Below, one piece after another: positions 48,734-57,006 of a DNA stretch of 64,000 bases. The position numbers were made by a program, and so were the translations under genes. The notes below the pieces were generated by a model. The model worked only from the letters and a program-made list of their open reading frames with translations. It did not search any database and was not told where the DNA came from. Positions within the stretch are counted from its first letter, which is position 1. Each line of letters starts with the position of its first letter. The stretch spans positions 769,517 through 833,516 of the forward strand of contig PNHW01000001.1 in assembly GCA_002871995.1 (NCBI GenBank). Reading direction: 5' to 3'. This DNA comes from Gleimia europaea. GTDB taxonomy: Bacteria > Actinomycetota > Actinomycetes > Actinomycetales > Actinomycetaceae.

Positions 48734-50734
48734 TTACCAGATTTCCACGCGTTCGCTGGGGTCTAGCCACATGCCGTCGCCAGGCTGGGTGTGGAACGTT
48801 TCGTGGAAGGCATCCACGTTGCGTAGCACGCCATTGCAGCGGAATTCCGAGGGGGAGTGCGGGTCGATGGCCAGCAGTTGCAACGCCCACTCGTCACGTG
48901 ACTTGGAGCGCCAGATACGCGCCCACGAGTAGAAGAACTGCTGGGCGGCGGTCAGGCCGCCGCGCTCCTCATCGGCTTCGGTGCGCCCGGATTCTTCGAG
49001 GGCAATGTGGTAGGCCTTCCACGCGATGCCAAGGCCGCCAAGGTCACCAATGTTCTCACCGATTGTGAGCTTGCCGTTCACCTTGTGTGAATCGTCAAGC
49101 TGTTCGGGGGAGAACGCATCGTATTGGGCAATGAGGCTTGACGTGCGCTCTTCGAAAGCCTTGCGATCTTGCTCGGTCCACCAGTTGTTGAGTTTGCCTT
49201 CACCGTCATAGTGCGAGCCTTGGTCGTCAAAACCGTGGCCGATCTCGTGGCCAATAACGGCGCCGATCGCTGCGAAGTTAACCGCGTCAGTCTCGCTTGG
49301 ATCAAAGAACGGGTTTTGCAAAATGGCAGCGGGGAACACGATCTCGTTCATCGTGGGGTGGTAGTAGGCGTTGACCGTTTGCGGGGTCATGAACCATTCC
49401 TTCTTGTTGACCGGGCCAGACAGCTTGCCGGCCTCCTCGTCAACGTGGAACTGTGCAACCGCGCGCACGGACTCAACCAGGGTGGCGCCAGGCGTGAGCT
49501 TTGAGTAGTCCTTCCACTCGTCCGGGTAGCCAACCTTGGGGGTGAATCCCGCTAGCTTTTGAAGGGCGCGCTCGCGGGTTTCCTCACCCATCCACTCCAG
49601 CTGCGAAATGGAGCGACGGTAGGCCTGAAGCAAGTGCTCTACCAGTTTGTTCATCTGCTGTTTGTATTCGGGTGGGAAGTGCTTGGCAACGTACTTCTTG
49701 CCCAGCGCCTCGCCCATGGCTCCTTCAACAAATGAAACGCCGCGCTTCCAGCGGGGGCGCTGCTCGGTGGCGCCGGTGAGTAGGCGGTTGAACTCGAACC
49801 CATTGTCAACAAACGCCTTAGAAAGGTATGCCGAACGCGCCTGGATGACTTTCGCGTACGCCCACTTCTTCAGCGTTTCCAAGGCGGTGTCATTCCAGAG
49901 GGAGGGGACCGCCTCAACGTAGGAGGGCTGGCGCACGTTAACGGACGTGTCACCGGCGGTGGGTAGGCCGGTGGCTTCCCACCAGGTGGCCCAAGGGTAG
50001 TTGCCCGAGCTTTCAGCGAACTTGCTGAACGTAGTGGGGTTGTTGGAAGCCACGGCGTCGCGGGTCTTCACATTGTCCCAGTGGTGGGACGCAACTTTGG
50101 TTTCGAATGCCAGCACGTCTGCGCCAAACGCTTCGCCCACAGCGCTAGCCCAGTCCTCAAACTGCGCATCGGCGGAGATGATCTCATGGGCCTTATTCAG
50201 GTAGGTGACCAGGCCTTGGCGTACGGTTTCGTACTGATCTTCGCGGTAGTAGGCCTCGTCGGGTAGCGAGATACCGCTCTGGTAAGTGAACACCGTGTAG
50301 CGAGCCGGATCATTCATATCCGCGTCGATGATGGCCTCGAGAATTCCTCCAACGCCCGTGGTAGCAAGCTTGCCCATCGTGACGGCAAGCTCCGCGTGAG
50401 TTTCTGCCTGATCAATGAGGGCAAAGTCGGGGGCCAGGGGCTTTGCGCCGAGTGCCTCCACGGCCTCCTCGTCCATAAACTGGCTATAGAGAGCGGCGAG
50501 TTTCTGTTCTTCTGCGTCCGCGCTGGCCGGGTCTAGGGCCTCGACGATGGTGTGAATGTGCTCTTCGGCTTCGTCACGTAGCTTGTAAAACGCGCCATCA
50601 CTGGGACGGTCGGAGGGAATCTCATGTTCCTTTAACCACGTTCCGTTGGCGTGACGGTAGAAGTCTTCGGTCGGTTTGATGGACTGATCCATGATCTTCG
50701 GATCAGTCAGTGAGTCTGAATAAGAAATTGTCAT
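48734..50734 (-). CDS. pepO: M13 family metallopeptidase (PepO-like)
   Basis: Neprilysin-type zinc endopeptidase, 666 residues. The zinc motif HEIGHGFDD is near 495, the third ligand is in GENIGDLGG near 560, and NAYYHPTMNEIVFPAAIL is the substrate-binding NAYY segment. It begins MTISYSDSLTDPKIMD without a signal peptide, so it is intracellular and likely degrades peptides. Transcribed toward pepN with 186 bp between them. Confidence 0.93.
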   Translation of the reverse strand: MTISYSDSLTDPKIMDQSIKPTEDFYRHANGTWLKEHEIPSDRPSDGAFYKLRDEAEEHIHTIVEALDPASADAEEQKLAALYSQFMDEEAVEALGAKPLAPDFALIDQAETHAELAVTMGKLATTGVGGILEAIIDADMNDPARYTVFTYQSGISLPDEAYYREDQYETVRQGLVTYLNKAHEIISADAQFEDWASAVGEAFGADVLAFETKVASHHWDNVKTRDAVASNNPTTFSKFAESSGNYPWATWWEATGLPTAGDTSVNVRQPSYVEAVPSLWNDTALETLKKWAYAKVIQARSAYLSKAFVDNGFEFNRLLTGATEQRPRWKRGVSFVEGAMGEALGKKYVAKHFPPEYKQQMNKLVEHLLQAYRRSISQLEWMGEETRERALQKLAGFTPKVGYPDEWKDYSKLTPGATLVESVRAVAQFHVDEEAGKLSGPVNKKEWFMTPQTVNAYYHPTMNEIVFPAAILQNPFFDPSETDAVNFAAIGAVIGHEIGHGFDDQGSHYDGEGKLNNWWTEQDRKAFEERTSSLIAQYDAFSPEQLDDSHKVNGKLTIGENIGDLGGLGIAWKAYHIALEESGRTEADEERGGLTAAQQFFYSWARIWRSKSRDEWALQLLAIDPHSPSEFRCNGVLRNVDAFHETFHTQPGDGMWLDPSERVEIW

Positions 50735-50930
50735 AACTCAACTTTAACGAAAGTGGACGGCTGGTGAATTCTGGCTCTGCCTGCCCGTGATCAACTGGTG
50801 AGGATTTAAGGCGTCGGCACACGAATCCGAACTCAGGCTCACAGCTGAATAATCGCACAAGTGAAGCGAGGCTCTAAACCGGTGACTAAATTTGAAAGCG
50901 AAAAAGAACACGCGTTTTTAGGAGGCCACG

Positions 50931-51686
50931 ATGGGTAGCAAACTTGCGATCGTTACGGGCGCGTCAACAGGCATTGGGCGCGCAACGGCAGTGAAATTGG
51001 CCGGCCAAGGTTGGAAAGTCATTGCGGTGGCTCGACGTGAAGAAAGGCTCCGTGAACTCGCCGAACAGGTGGGGTGCTACACGTTCACCGCAGACCTAAC
51101 GAGTGAAAAACGCATTCGAGAACTCGTTGCATACGTCGCAACAATCGGGCACGTAGACGCCCTAGTAAACGTTGCGGGTGGCGCTCGCGGTGTGGACGCT
51201 GTGGCGGATGCCCAGATTGATCGCTGGAAAACGATGTATGAGATAAACGTGATTACAGCGCTTCGCATGACGCGGGCGTTTTTGCCGCAGATGCGTACGG
51301 GCGGCGGAACGCTCGTGTTTGTGACATCGACGGCTGCGCATGACACGTATCCGGGCGGAGGAGGATATGTTGCCGCTAAGCACGCGGAGCGCATGATCCC
51401 ACTTACATTACGTCAGGAGCTGGTTGGAGAGCCGGTGCGGGTGATCGAGATTGCTCCTGGAATGGTGCGCACAGAAGAATTCTCGCTGAACCGGCTGGGC
51501 AGTCGAGATGCTGCCGATGCGGTGTATGCGGGTATTGAGAAGCCGTTGGTTGGCGAAGACGTGGCGGAGGCGATTGTCTGGACGATGAACCTTCCGGAGC
51601 ACGTGAACATTGATTCAATGATTATTCGCCCGGTTGAGCAGGGGACTAACACCCTGACACGCCGTATGGGGAGCTCTAGCGAGTAG
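50931..51686 (+). CDS. SDR-family oxidoreductase
   Basis: 251 residues, classical short-chain dehydrogenase. The NAD(P) motif is TGASTGIG at residues 9-16, with NVAGGARG (NNAG variant), the catalytic Ser in FVTSTAAHDT, and YVAAK (Tyr-x3-Lys). Arg residues after strand 2 (VARREERL) suggest NADP preference. The closest known types are serine/3-hydroxy acid dehydrogenases (YdfG-like). The start follows AGGAGG. Confidence 0.9.
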   Translation: MGSKLAIVTGASTGIGRATAVKLAGQGWKVIAVARREERLRELAEQVGCYTFTADLTSEKRIRELVAYVATIGHVDALVNVAGGARGVDAVADAQIDRWKTMYEINVITALRMTRAFLPQMRTGGGTLVFVTSTAAHDTYPGGGGYVAAKHAERMIPLTLRQELVGEPVRVIEIAPGMVRTEEFSLNRLGSRDAADAVYAGIEKPLVGEDVAEAIVWTMNLPEHVNIDSMIIRPVEQGTNTLTRRMGSSSE

Positions 51687-51732
51687 CGAGTATCAGGAAC
51701 CAGATGCGCGTCCGCGACTAGTAGCAAACGAA

Positions 51733-51764
51733 CAGGGGCTGACAGAACAATCTGTCAGCCCCTG
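51733..51764. terminator. hairpin between the SDR and lipoprotein genes
   Basis: CAGGGGCTGACAG pairs with CTGTCAGCCCCTG across 6 nt, between two convergent genes. Confidence 0.7.
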
Positions 51765-51851
51765 CGTCAGTCCGGTTCGTCTAGCCGGCTTTAATCAGCC
51801 TTTTGTGCTGGTGTGTGGCCTATGGACGGGTTACTTGCCTCGGTGGCGTAG

Positions 51852-52439
51852 TTAGTTGTCTTTTACCTCTACAACAGAGCCGGACTGGTAGTCTAGGCGG
51901 ACCTTCTTGTAGTCCTTGGCGTTAGCGTCGTCAAAGTCTATTTGCCAGGTGACAGTGCCGTTGTCTTCATCAAGCTCTACCTCGTCGATGTAGCCGTCTG
52001 GGACGTCCGCTAAGGCCTTTTCGATCGCGTCGATCATGGGTAGGGCCTGCGCAACGTATTTCTTGTCATCGCCATCAGCGTTGTCAGTTTCGTGTTTAGT
52101 GACCTTACCGGCCGCATCAGCGTAGTATTCGATTTCGTTTTCGCCGTGAATAACGGTGACTTTCCACAGGCTCTTGGAGTCTTCACGGTCTAGGCTCACA
52201 GCCTTTCCACCAGATTCAGCTTCAACGGCCTTGATCGCGTCGATAGCGGCCTGGTTGTCGGCGAACGGGATGATATCGGAGGATGAATCGCCCGTAGTTT
52301 CAGATGTCTCCTGCGCCTGGGTGGCTGTTTGCGATGGGGCCGTTGTGTGCGCTTCTTCATTCGAGCTGGCAGTGCAACCGGTTAGGCCAAATGCGAGAGC
52401 GCTGGCAGATACTAGTGCGATGTACTTTGTTTTAATCAT
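51852..52439 (-). CDS. PepSY-domain lipoprotein
   Basis: 195 residues. The signal sequence ends in a lipobox (AFGLTGC, Cys near 22), then a Ser/Thr/Glu-rich linker, then two PepSY-like repeats (AAIDAIKAVEAESGGKAVSLD ... WKVTVIHGENEIEYYADA; and MIDAIEKALADVP ... VTWQIDFDDANA). PepSY proteins often inhibit proteases or modulate wall or metal enzymes at the surface. The role here is unknown. Confidence 0.85.
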   Translation of the reverse strand: MIKTKYIALVSASALAFGLTGCTASSNEEAHTTAPSQTATQAQETSETTGDSSSDIIPFADNQAAIDAIKAVEAESGGKAVSLDREDSKSLWKVTVIHGENEIEYYADAAGKVTKHETDNADGDDKKYVAQALPMIDAIEKALADVPDGYIDEVELDEDNGTVTWQIDFDDANAKDYKKVRLDYQSGSVVEVKDN

Positions 52440-52497
52440 GCCAATAGTCTTTCGAACATATTGGGGTAGCGCATCTTGAGGGTGGTGAAATGAGGAA

Positions 52498-52522
52498 GGT
52501 CCTCAGCGGTTTGCTGAGGACC
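52498..52522 (-). terminator. terminator of tRNA-Pro
   Basis: GGTCCTCAGC pairs with GCTGAGGACC, immediately downstream of the minus-strand tRNA-Pro, with a T-rich tail. Confidence 0.75.
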
Positions 52523-52528
52523 CAACTG

Positions 52529-52602
52529 TCGGGGTGGCGGGATTTGAACCCACGACCTTCCGCTCCCAAAGCGGACGCGCTACCAAGCTGCGCCACACCC
52601 CG
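52529..52602 (-). tRNA. tRNA-Pro(TGG)
   Basis: 74 nt with acceptor CGGGGTG/CACCCCG, anticodon loop TTTGGGA (TGG) and T-loop TTCAAAT. Confidence 0.93.
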
Positions 52603-52704
52603 TGCCAAGAGACAATCATAGCGGGTAACTGCCCGCATTTCACAACTCGGAGGTTTTCCGGTAACATTTCCATTTGTCGAAGCGGTGAATGCCAGCTTCG
52701 CCGC

Positions 52705-52778
52705 GCGAGTGTAGCTCAATGGTAGAGCCTCTGCCTTCCAAGCAGATAGTGCGGGTTCGATTCCCGTCACTCGCTCCA
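52705..52778 (+). tRNA. tRNA-Gly(TCC)
   Basis: Acceptor GCGAGTG/CACTCGC, anticodon loop CTTCCAA (TCC) and T-loop TTCGATT. Genomically encoded CCA follows the discriminator at 52776-52778, which is not seen in the other tRNAs here. The prophage recombinases lie right after it. Confidence 0.93.
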
Positions 52779-52807
52779 CTTGGACGTCGAAAATGATAAG
52801 TAGGCGT

Positions 52808-52859
52808 TTGCGTTAGCGCGTACGCCCCAAGGGGGTCAAGAAAATCGCTTGCGTTAGCG
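52808..52859. repeat. direct repeat TTGCGTTAGCG, two copies
   Basis: Exact 11-bp copies at 52808-52818 and 52849-52859 in the gap between tRNA-Gly and the recombinase terminator. They may belong to the attachment site or bind a recombination factor. Nothing else in 52779-52943 is recognisable. Confidence 0.5.
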
Positions 52860-52943
52860 AGTGTGTAGCGCGTTTGCCCTGACCTGCGGAAATGCTTCCT
52901 GAGCACTATCGCTTCCCCTGTTGCCATGATTTCTGGGCATGAG

Positions 52944-52975
52944 AAAAGCCCGTCCGCGCTCATGCACGAACGGGC
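52944..52975 (-). terminator. terminator of the recombinase operon
   Basis: Read on the minus strand, GCCCGT...ACGGGC followed by TTTTC, 20 bp after the second recombinase stop. Confidence 0.7.
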
Positions 52976-52994
52976 CAGAATCTTCATCTCAAAT

Positions 52995-54566
52995 CTAAAG
53001 CTGAACCCTCACTACCTCACCAACTCGGAATACGAACCGGATCGTATCTTCGCCTACGATGGCGTGGTCGATGAGTGCGCTCCATTGTGCGGGGTGAAAC
53101 TCGCTCACCGGTTCCCCTGTCAGATCATTCAGGGTTGTGGTGATGGCGGCGTGCTTGGCGGTGTTCGCTGCGATATCTGCCTCTAGGCTCGCTTTGCGTG
53201 CGAGCGTCTTACGGTAGGCAGTATCGAGCTCTGTGTAGTGGGCTTGGTAGGCGTCTTGGTCGAGCGCGCGTTGCTGGTTTTCCGCAATCAGTGCTTCGAT
53301 CTGCTCGGTCAGCTCCACGATTTTCGCCTGGCAGGCGGCGGCTTGTTCTTCCAAACGGCTCGTATCGAACATGTCGCCAAGCACCTGCGGTAGGTGGCTT
53401 TCGTACCGGTGGCGGGCGATCAGTTGGTTGAGCGCTTGCACGAAAGAATCCTTGATCTGCTCGTCTTTCACTGTCGCGCTGCTGCAAGGGTGCTGCCCTG
53501 CGTATTTGTGGTTGCATTGCCAGACTGTGTACTTGTATTTCGTGTTCGATGCCCACGTTTTACGCCCATACCACGCACCACACTGAAAGCATTTGAGCCG
53601 GGTGGAGAACAACCCGACTTTCGCTGATGATATGTTGCCATGTCTGGTGGAGAGTTCGTATTGCACCTGATCCCAGATATGCGGAGCAATAATCGGCTCG
53701 TGATTGCCTGTTACGTAGTATTGGGGTACTTCGCCTTCGTTGACCTTCATCTTTTTAGTAAGGAAATCGGTGGTGAACGTCTTTTGGAGAAGAGCGTCGC
53801 CTTTGTATTTTTCGTTGGATAGAATGGAGCGCACTGTCGATGTTGACCATACTTCTTTCCCGCGCGGGGTGAGAATCTTGCGGGCAGCGAGTTCGGTTTT
53901 AATCTCACTGATCGCCATCCCGTCAAGGAACAGCTGGTAGATCAGCCTGACGGTCGGTGCCTGGGTTTCGTCGATGACGAGACTGCCGTCCGCTCCTTTC
54001 TTATATCCGAGTAGTGATGCGTAGGGAACCATAATCTTCCCATCGGCAAAACGTTTCCTGTGTCCCCAGGTGACGTTTTCGGAGATCGAGCGGGATTCTT
54101 CTTGCGCCAGACTCGACATGATCGTGATGAGTAATTCGCCTTTGGTGTCAAAGGTGTAAATATTTTCCTTCTGAAAATAGACCTCGACGCCTGCGTCTTT
54201 GAGCTTGCGCACGGTGGTCAAGGAGTCGACGGTGTTGCGTGCGAACCGGGAGACGCTTTTGGTGAGGATGAGATCGATTTTGCCTGCCAGGGCGTCATCG
54301 ATCATGGTTTGGAATCCCTCACGGTGCTTCATAGAGGTGCCAGAGATACCTTCGTCGCAGTACATGCCCGCGAACTGCCAATCATTACGGGAATGAATGT
54401 AGGTGGTGTAGTAGTCGATCTGAGCCTCATACGAGGAGGTTTGTTCTTCCATCTCGGTAGAGACGCGAGCGTAGGCAGCGACCCGTCTGCGTGCCGGTGC
54501 GCCAGATGAGGCTGTGGCAGATCGAAGCTTCTTTGTTGCGGGTATCGCTGTGACGGTGCGGCTCAT
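52995..54566 (-). CDS. large serine recombinase 1
   Basis: 523 residues. The resolvase-type catalytic domain begins VAAYARVSTEMEEQTSSYEAQ with the nucleophile Ser in ARVS; RFARNTVDSLTTVRKLKD and the DGMAISEIKTELAARK recombinase domain follow. The zinc ribbon has CFQCGAWYGRKTW and CNHKYAGQHPC, and a long coiled coil follows (near 400-480), the hallmark of integrases that need synapsis control. Its ATG overlaps the stop of recombinase 2 by 4 bp (ATGA). It probably carries out phage integration and/or excision. Confidence 0.92.
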   Translation of the reverse strand: MSRTVTAIPATKKLRSATASSGAPARRRVAAYARVSTEMEEQTSSYEAQIDYYTTYIHSRNDWQFAGMYCDEGISGTSMKHREGFQTMIDDALAGKIDLILTKSVSRFARNTVDSLTTVRKLKDAGVEVYFQKENIYTFDTKGELLITIMSSLAQEESRSISENVTWGHRKRFADGKIMVPYASLLGYKKGADGSLVIDETQAPTVRLIYQLFLDGMAISEIKTELAARKILTPRGKEVWSTSTVRSILSNEKYKGDALLQKTFTTDFLTKKMKVNEGEVPQYYVTGNHEPIIAPHIWDQVQYELSTRHGNISSAKVGLFSTRLKCFQCGAWYGRKTWASNTKYKYTVWQCNHKYAGQHPCSSATVKDEQIKDSFVQALNQLIARHRYESHLPQVLGDMFDTSRLEEQAAACQAKIVELTEQIEALIAENQQRALDQDAYQAHYTELDTAYRKTLARKASLEADIAANTAKHAAITTTLNDLTGEPVSEFHPAQWSALIDHAIVGEDTIRFVFRVGEVVRVQL

Positions 54567-55813
54567 GCCAGCCTCCCCTCACTGGTTAACCCCACTGGTG
54601 CAATGGTTCCATCCGCGAGGTGGAAGGTGAGCTGATGCTCGAAGGCCTCAATCATCACGACCTGCTCAGCAACCGCAGCGGGGTCGAAACTTTGGGTGCC
54701 GAGCATGTCTGCGCAGGCTTGTTCGAGGAGTGTTTCGCGCAGGTTGTGCCCCCTACAGGGGTTGCCATTCCCGGTGCAGGCACTCCAGCACCGCCAAAAC
54801 TTATACGAGGTTCCAGACTTGTAGGTGCGGGTTTTGCGTTGATAGTTCTTCCCGCACGCCGCGCAGCAGATCCGCCCGGTGAATACGCCCGTGTTCTTCG
54901 ACGGGGTCGCAGCCGGGCCCACCTCACGCCTGTACGCGATTTCTGCTTGCACCGCGTCAAACATCGCCTCGTCAATGATTGGCGGGAGGGCTTGCTCGAC
55001 CCAGTAGCGTGGCAGCTCCCCGTTGTTGAGGGAGCATGTGGGTGCTTGGATTGTGGGGCGGTACATTTTCTGTAGCATTTGGCAGCCCTTGTAGCGCTCG
55101 TTTTCGAGCATGCGACGAAACACTGACCCGTAGAACCGTCCCCCTCCCCGAGAGCGTTTACCTTCAGCATTGAGCATCGTCGCGGTTTTCTCCGGGCTAA
55201 TCCCATCGAGATAATTGGCAAACAGTAAGCGCACAATCTTGGCTTCTTCGTCAATGATGGTGAACTCGCCGTCTGTCCAGTGGTAGCCATAGACAACGAA
55301 GGAGTTCGTGCCCCCGTTCTTGTATCGGTTGCGGATCGCCCATTTCACGTTGTGGGATAGCGAGCGGGATTCTTCCTGGGCGAACGACGCCAACAAAGTC
55401 AGCAACAGTTCCCCGTCAGCGCTAAGGGTGTCGATGCGTTCGCGTTCGAACCGTACGGCCACGCCAAGGTCTTTGAGCTCACGGACCGTAGCCAGTAGAT
55501 CGACAGTGTTGCGGGCCAGGCGTGAGATTGATTTACACAACACAATATCGACACCCCCGCGCCTGGCTGCGTCCATCAGGTCTGCCAGGCCTTGTCGGGA
55601 TTTTGTTGACGTGCCGGTGATACCCTCGTCGGTAAACACCCCGACATAGGCCCATCCGGGTGTGGACTGGATCAGGCGCGAGTAATACGACACTTGCGCC
55701 GATAGGGATGCTAACTGCTCTGTGCCGTTCGTTGAGACCCTCGCGTATGCCGCCACGTTGACCAGTTTTGGGGTCGGCGGCCGAACTGGTGTCACCACAC
55801 TGATGTGTGCCAC
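54563..55813 (-). CDS. large serine recombinase 2
   Basis: 416 residues from GTG 55813, which follows AAAGGAG; a longer reading to 55843 is less likely. AYARVSTNGTEQLASLSAQVS holds the catalytic Ser; ISRLARNTVDLLATVRELKD and a zinc ribbon (CCAACGKNYQRKT ... CWSACTGNGNPC) follow. It lacks the long coiled coil seen in recombinase 1. The two proteins are only distantly similar, so this is a pair of different enzymes, not a recent duplication. They may act as a heteromer. Confidence 0.9.
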   Translation of the reverse strand: MAHISVVTPVRPPTPKLVNVAAYARVSTNGTEQLASLSAQVSYYSRLIQSTPGWAYVGVFTDEGITGTSTKSRQGLADLMDAARRGGVDIVLCKSISRLARNTVDLLATVRELKDLGVAVRFERERIDTLSADGELLLTLLASFAQEESRSLSHNVKWAIRNRYKNGGTNSFVVYGYHWTDGEFTIIDEEAKIVRLLFANYLDGISPEKTATMLNAEGKRSRGGGRFYGSVFRRMLENERYKGCQMLQKMYRPTIQAPTCSLNNGELPRYWVEQALPPIIDEAMFDAVQAEIAYRREVGPAATPSKNTGVFTGRICCAACGKNYQRKTRTYKSGTSYKFWRCWSACTGNGNPCRGHNLRETLLEQACADMLGTQSFDPAAVAEQVVMIEAFEHQLTFHLADGTIAPVGLTSEGRLA

Positions 55814-55859
55814 GTTTTCTCCTTTCGCGTTAGGTCTATACACGCTCTAAAGGCGGTGT

Positions 55860-56069
55860 TTATCCAGTCGTTTTGCCCACAATCTGTGGTTGATAGATCG
55901 GGCTCCACGCCTGGAACAACAACCGGTGAGCACGCTGATGCTCTGCGGGTGTGAGCACGCCCCGACCTGCCAGCATGCTCAAGATGTGAGCGTCCGTGAT
56001 GAAGGCGAGTTCTCGGGCGAACACGTCAGGTTGGGCCAGTTGATCAACAGGAGCGGCGAGCGTGTTCAT
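55860..56069 (-). CDS. small SHOCT-like protein of the recombinase operon
   Basis: 69 residues from ATG 56069, which overlaps the stop of the zinc-finger gene (ATGA). The core LAFITDAHILSMLAGRGVLTPAEHQRAHRLLF resembles the short helical SHOCT motif (a GxLTxxEF-like turn). Such small genes recur beside serine recombinases in Gram-positive elements. It may be a recombination directionality factor; this is inference. Confidence 0.65.
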   Translation of the reverse strand: MNTLAAPVDQLAQPDVFARELAFITDAHILSMLAGRGVLTPAEHQRAHRLLFQAWSPIYQPQIVGKTTG

Positions 56070-56449
56070 GGTCGTCCGCCCCTGGTGCCGAAGCGAGCAC
56101 GTACATAGCAGGCGTGACAGCAAAACTTTTGACCTGGCTTGTCCACGATCGCGAAGCAGCGTCCGCAGTGCGTACAGGTCTGCTCGCGCATAGGCTCAGT
56201 TTTCTGTCGATGCCGCCAAGCTTTATGCCTGCAGGCGGGCGAGCAAAACCGAGCCCGAGCTGCTCCCTGTATAGGGTTGGCACACCACTGGCACACGTGC
56301 TCGACCATCACCGGAGCAGCGTCAAGGTTTCGGGTTGTGCAGTACGAGCGGATCTGGTCACGAGTCAGGGCGCAAAACTCGGCAATCGCTTTATACCCCC
56401 AGCCCGCCGTGCGCAGGTTACGGATACGTTGTTCATCAAGATCATTCAC
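56066..56449 (-). CDS. HTH and double zinc-finger protein of the recombinase operon
   Basis: 127 residues from GTG 56449 (AAGGGAG upstream). The N-terminus LDEQRIRNLRTAGWGYKAIA-EFCALTRDQIRSYC looks like a sigma-type helix-turn-helix. Two treble-clef fingers follow: CQWCANPIQ...FCSPACRHKAW and CTHCGRCFA...FCCHACYVRARFG. It heads the four-gene coupled operon that ends with the two recombinases, so DNA binding for control or direction of recombination is plausible. Confidence 0.7.
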   Translation of the reverse strand: MNDLDEQRIRNLRTAGWGYKAIAEFCALTRDQIRSYCTTRNLDAAPVMVEHVCQWCANPIQGAARARFCSPACRHKAWRHRQKTEPMREQTCTHCGRCFAIVDKPGQKFCCHACYVRARFGTRGGRP

Positions 56450-56517
56450 AGTGGGGTCACTCCCTTCACCCCACTGCCGACGAACCCCCGTTTGTTAAAT
56501 CCATCCATGAAACGACG

Positions 56518-56575
56518 AAAAGCCCCGCCACCACCGGCTCCCCGAGGATTGGGAAGTCACAGTGGTGACGGGGCT
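56518..56575 (-). terminator. phage late-operon terminator
   Basis: AGCCCCG-C-CACCAC (56521-56534) pairs with GTGGTG-A-CGGGGCT (56562-56575) with one mismatch; TTTT follows on the minus strand. It lies upstream of the recombinase operon and downstream of the lysis genes, but the tet(W) cassette now separates it from the endolysin gene. Of the gap 56450-56781, this hairpin, the two terminators below and the cassette edge are all that I see. Confidence 0.7.
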
Positions 56576-56612
56576 CGTATGAGCAGATAGATAACTGCCC
56601 GAAAAAAGGACA

Positions 56613-56651
56613 TAAAAAAATCCCTCCAAATTTAAAAACAAATTCAGAGGG
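56613..56651 (-). terminator. distal terminator of the tet(W) cassette
   Basis: On the minus strand CCCTC...GAGGG-type stem (56622-56627 with 56647-56651, with an A/T-rich inner stem) followed by a run of seven T residues. Confidence 0.65.
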
Positions 56652-56733
56652 TAATTTAGGGTATAACAAAATAACCCACCCGAATATCGTTTTTTTTATT
56701 TGGTGAGTTTGTTCTTTCAAATACGAAACAAAA

Positions 56734-56776
56734 AGAGCCGATGATTCGTGAATTGTTCCACAATTTCATCGGCTCT
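56734..56776 (-). terminator. terminator after the Cys-rich KTR gene
   Basis: AGAGCCGATGA (56734-56744) pairs with TCATCGGCTCT (56766-56776); TTTTTG follows on the minus strand. Confidence 0.8.
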
Positions 56777-56781
56777 GCGTC

Positions 56782-56955
56782 TTAAGCGTCTGGCTCTTTG
56801 ATGACAGTTATCTTCAAGTTGTCAACTTTAATCAATCTTTCTTGTCTGCATTTTGGACAATAAAGGGGATAATTCTCCAAAACAGTGTCCTTCCTAATTT
56901 TATTACGGGTTTTGCTCCCACAAACAGGACACAATATCCATTCGCATTTCATCAT
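56782..56955 (-). CDS. cysteine-rich KTR protein (small tet-associated gene)
   Basis: 57 residues: it begins with MMKCEWILCPVCGSKTR, then NKIRKDTVLENYPLYCPKCR, and ends VIKEPDA. Two CxxC pairs suggest a zinc ribbon. The CPxCGSKTR motif defines the 'cysteine-rich KTR' proteins commonly found downstream of ribosomal-protection tet genes in Firmicutes. It begins 51 bp after tet(W). Function unknown. Two adjacent ATG codons could start it. Confidence 0.85.
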   Translation of the reverse strand: MMKCEWILCPVCGSKTRNKIRKDTVLENYPLYCPKCRQERLIKVDNLKITVIKEPDA

Positions 56956-57006
56956 AATTAGTCTCTAATCCTTTCAAATCTCATTTTATATGACTTTTGC
57001 AAGCTG

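Noticed and set aside
52705-52778. tRNA-Gly as the prophage attachment site
   Set aside because: It is the nearest neighbour, but the tRNA is complete, large serine recombinases seldom use tRNA genes, and the right junction is outside the window, so I do not claim it.
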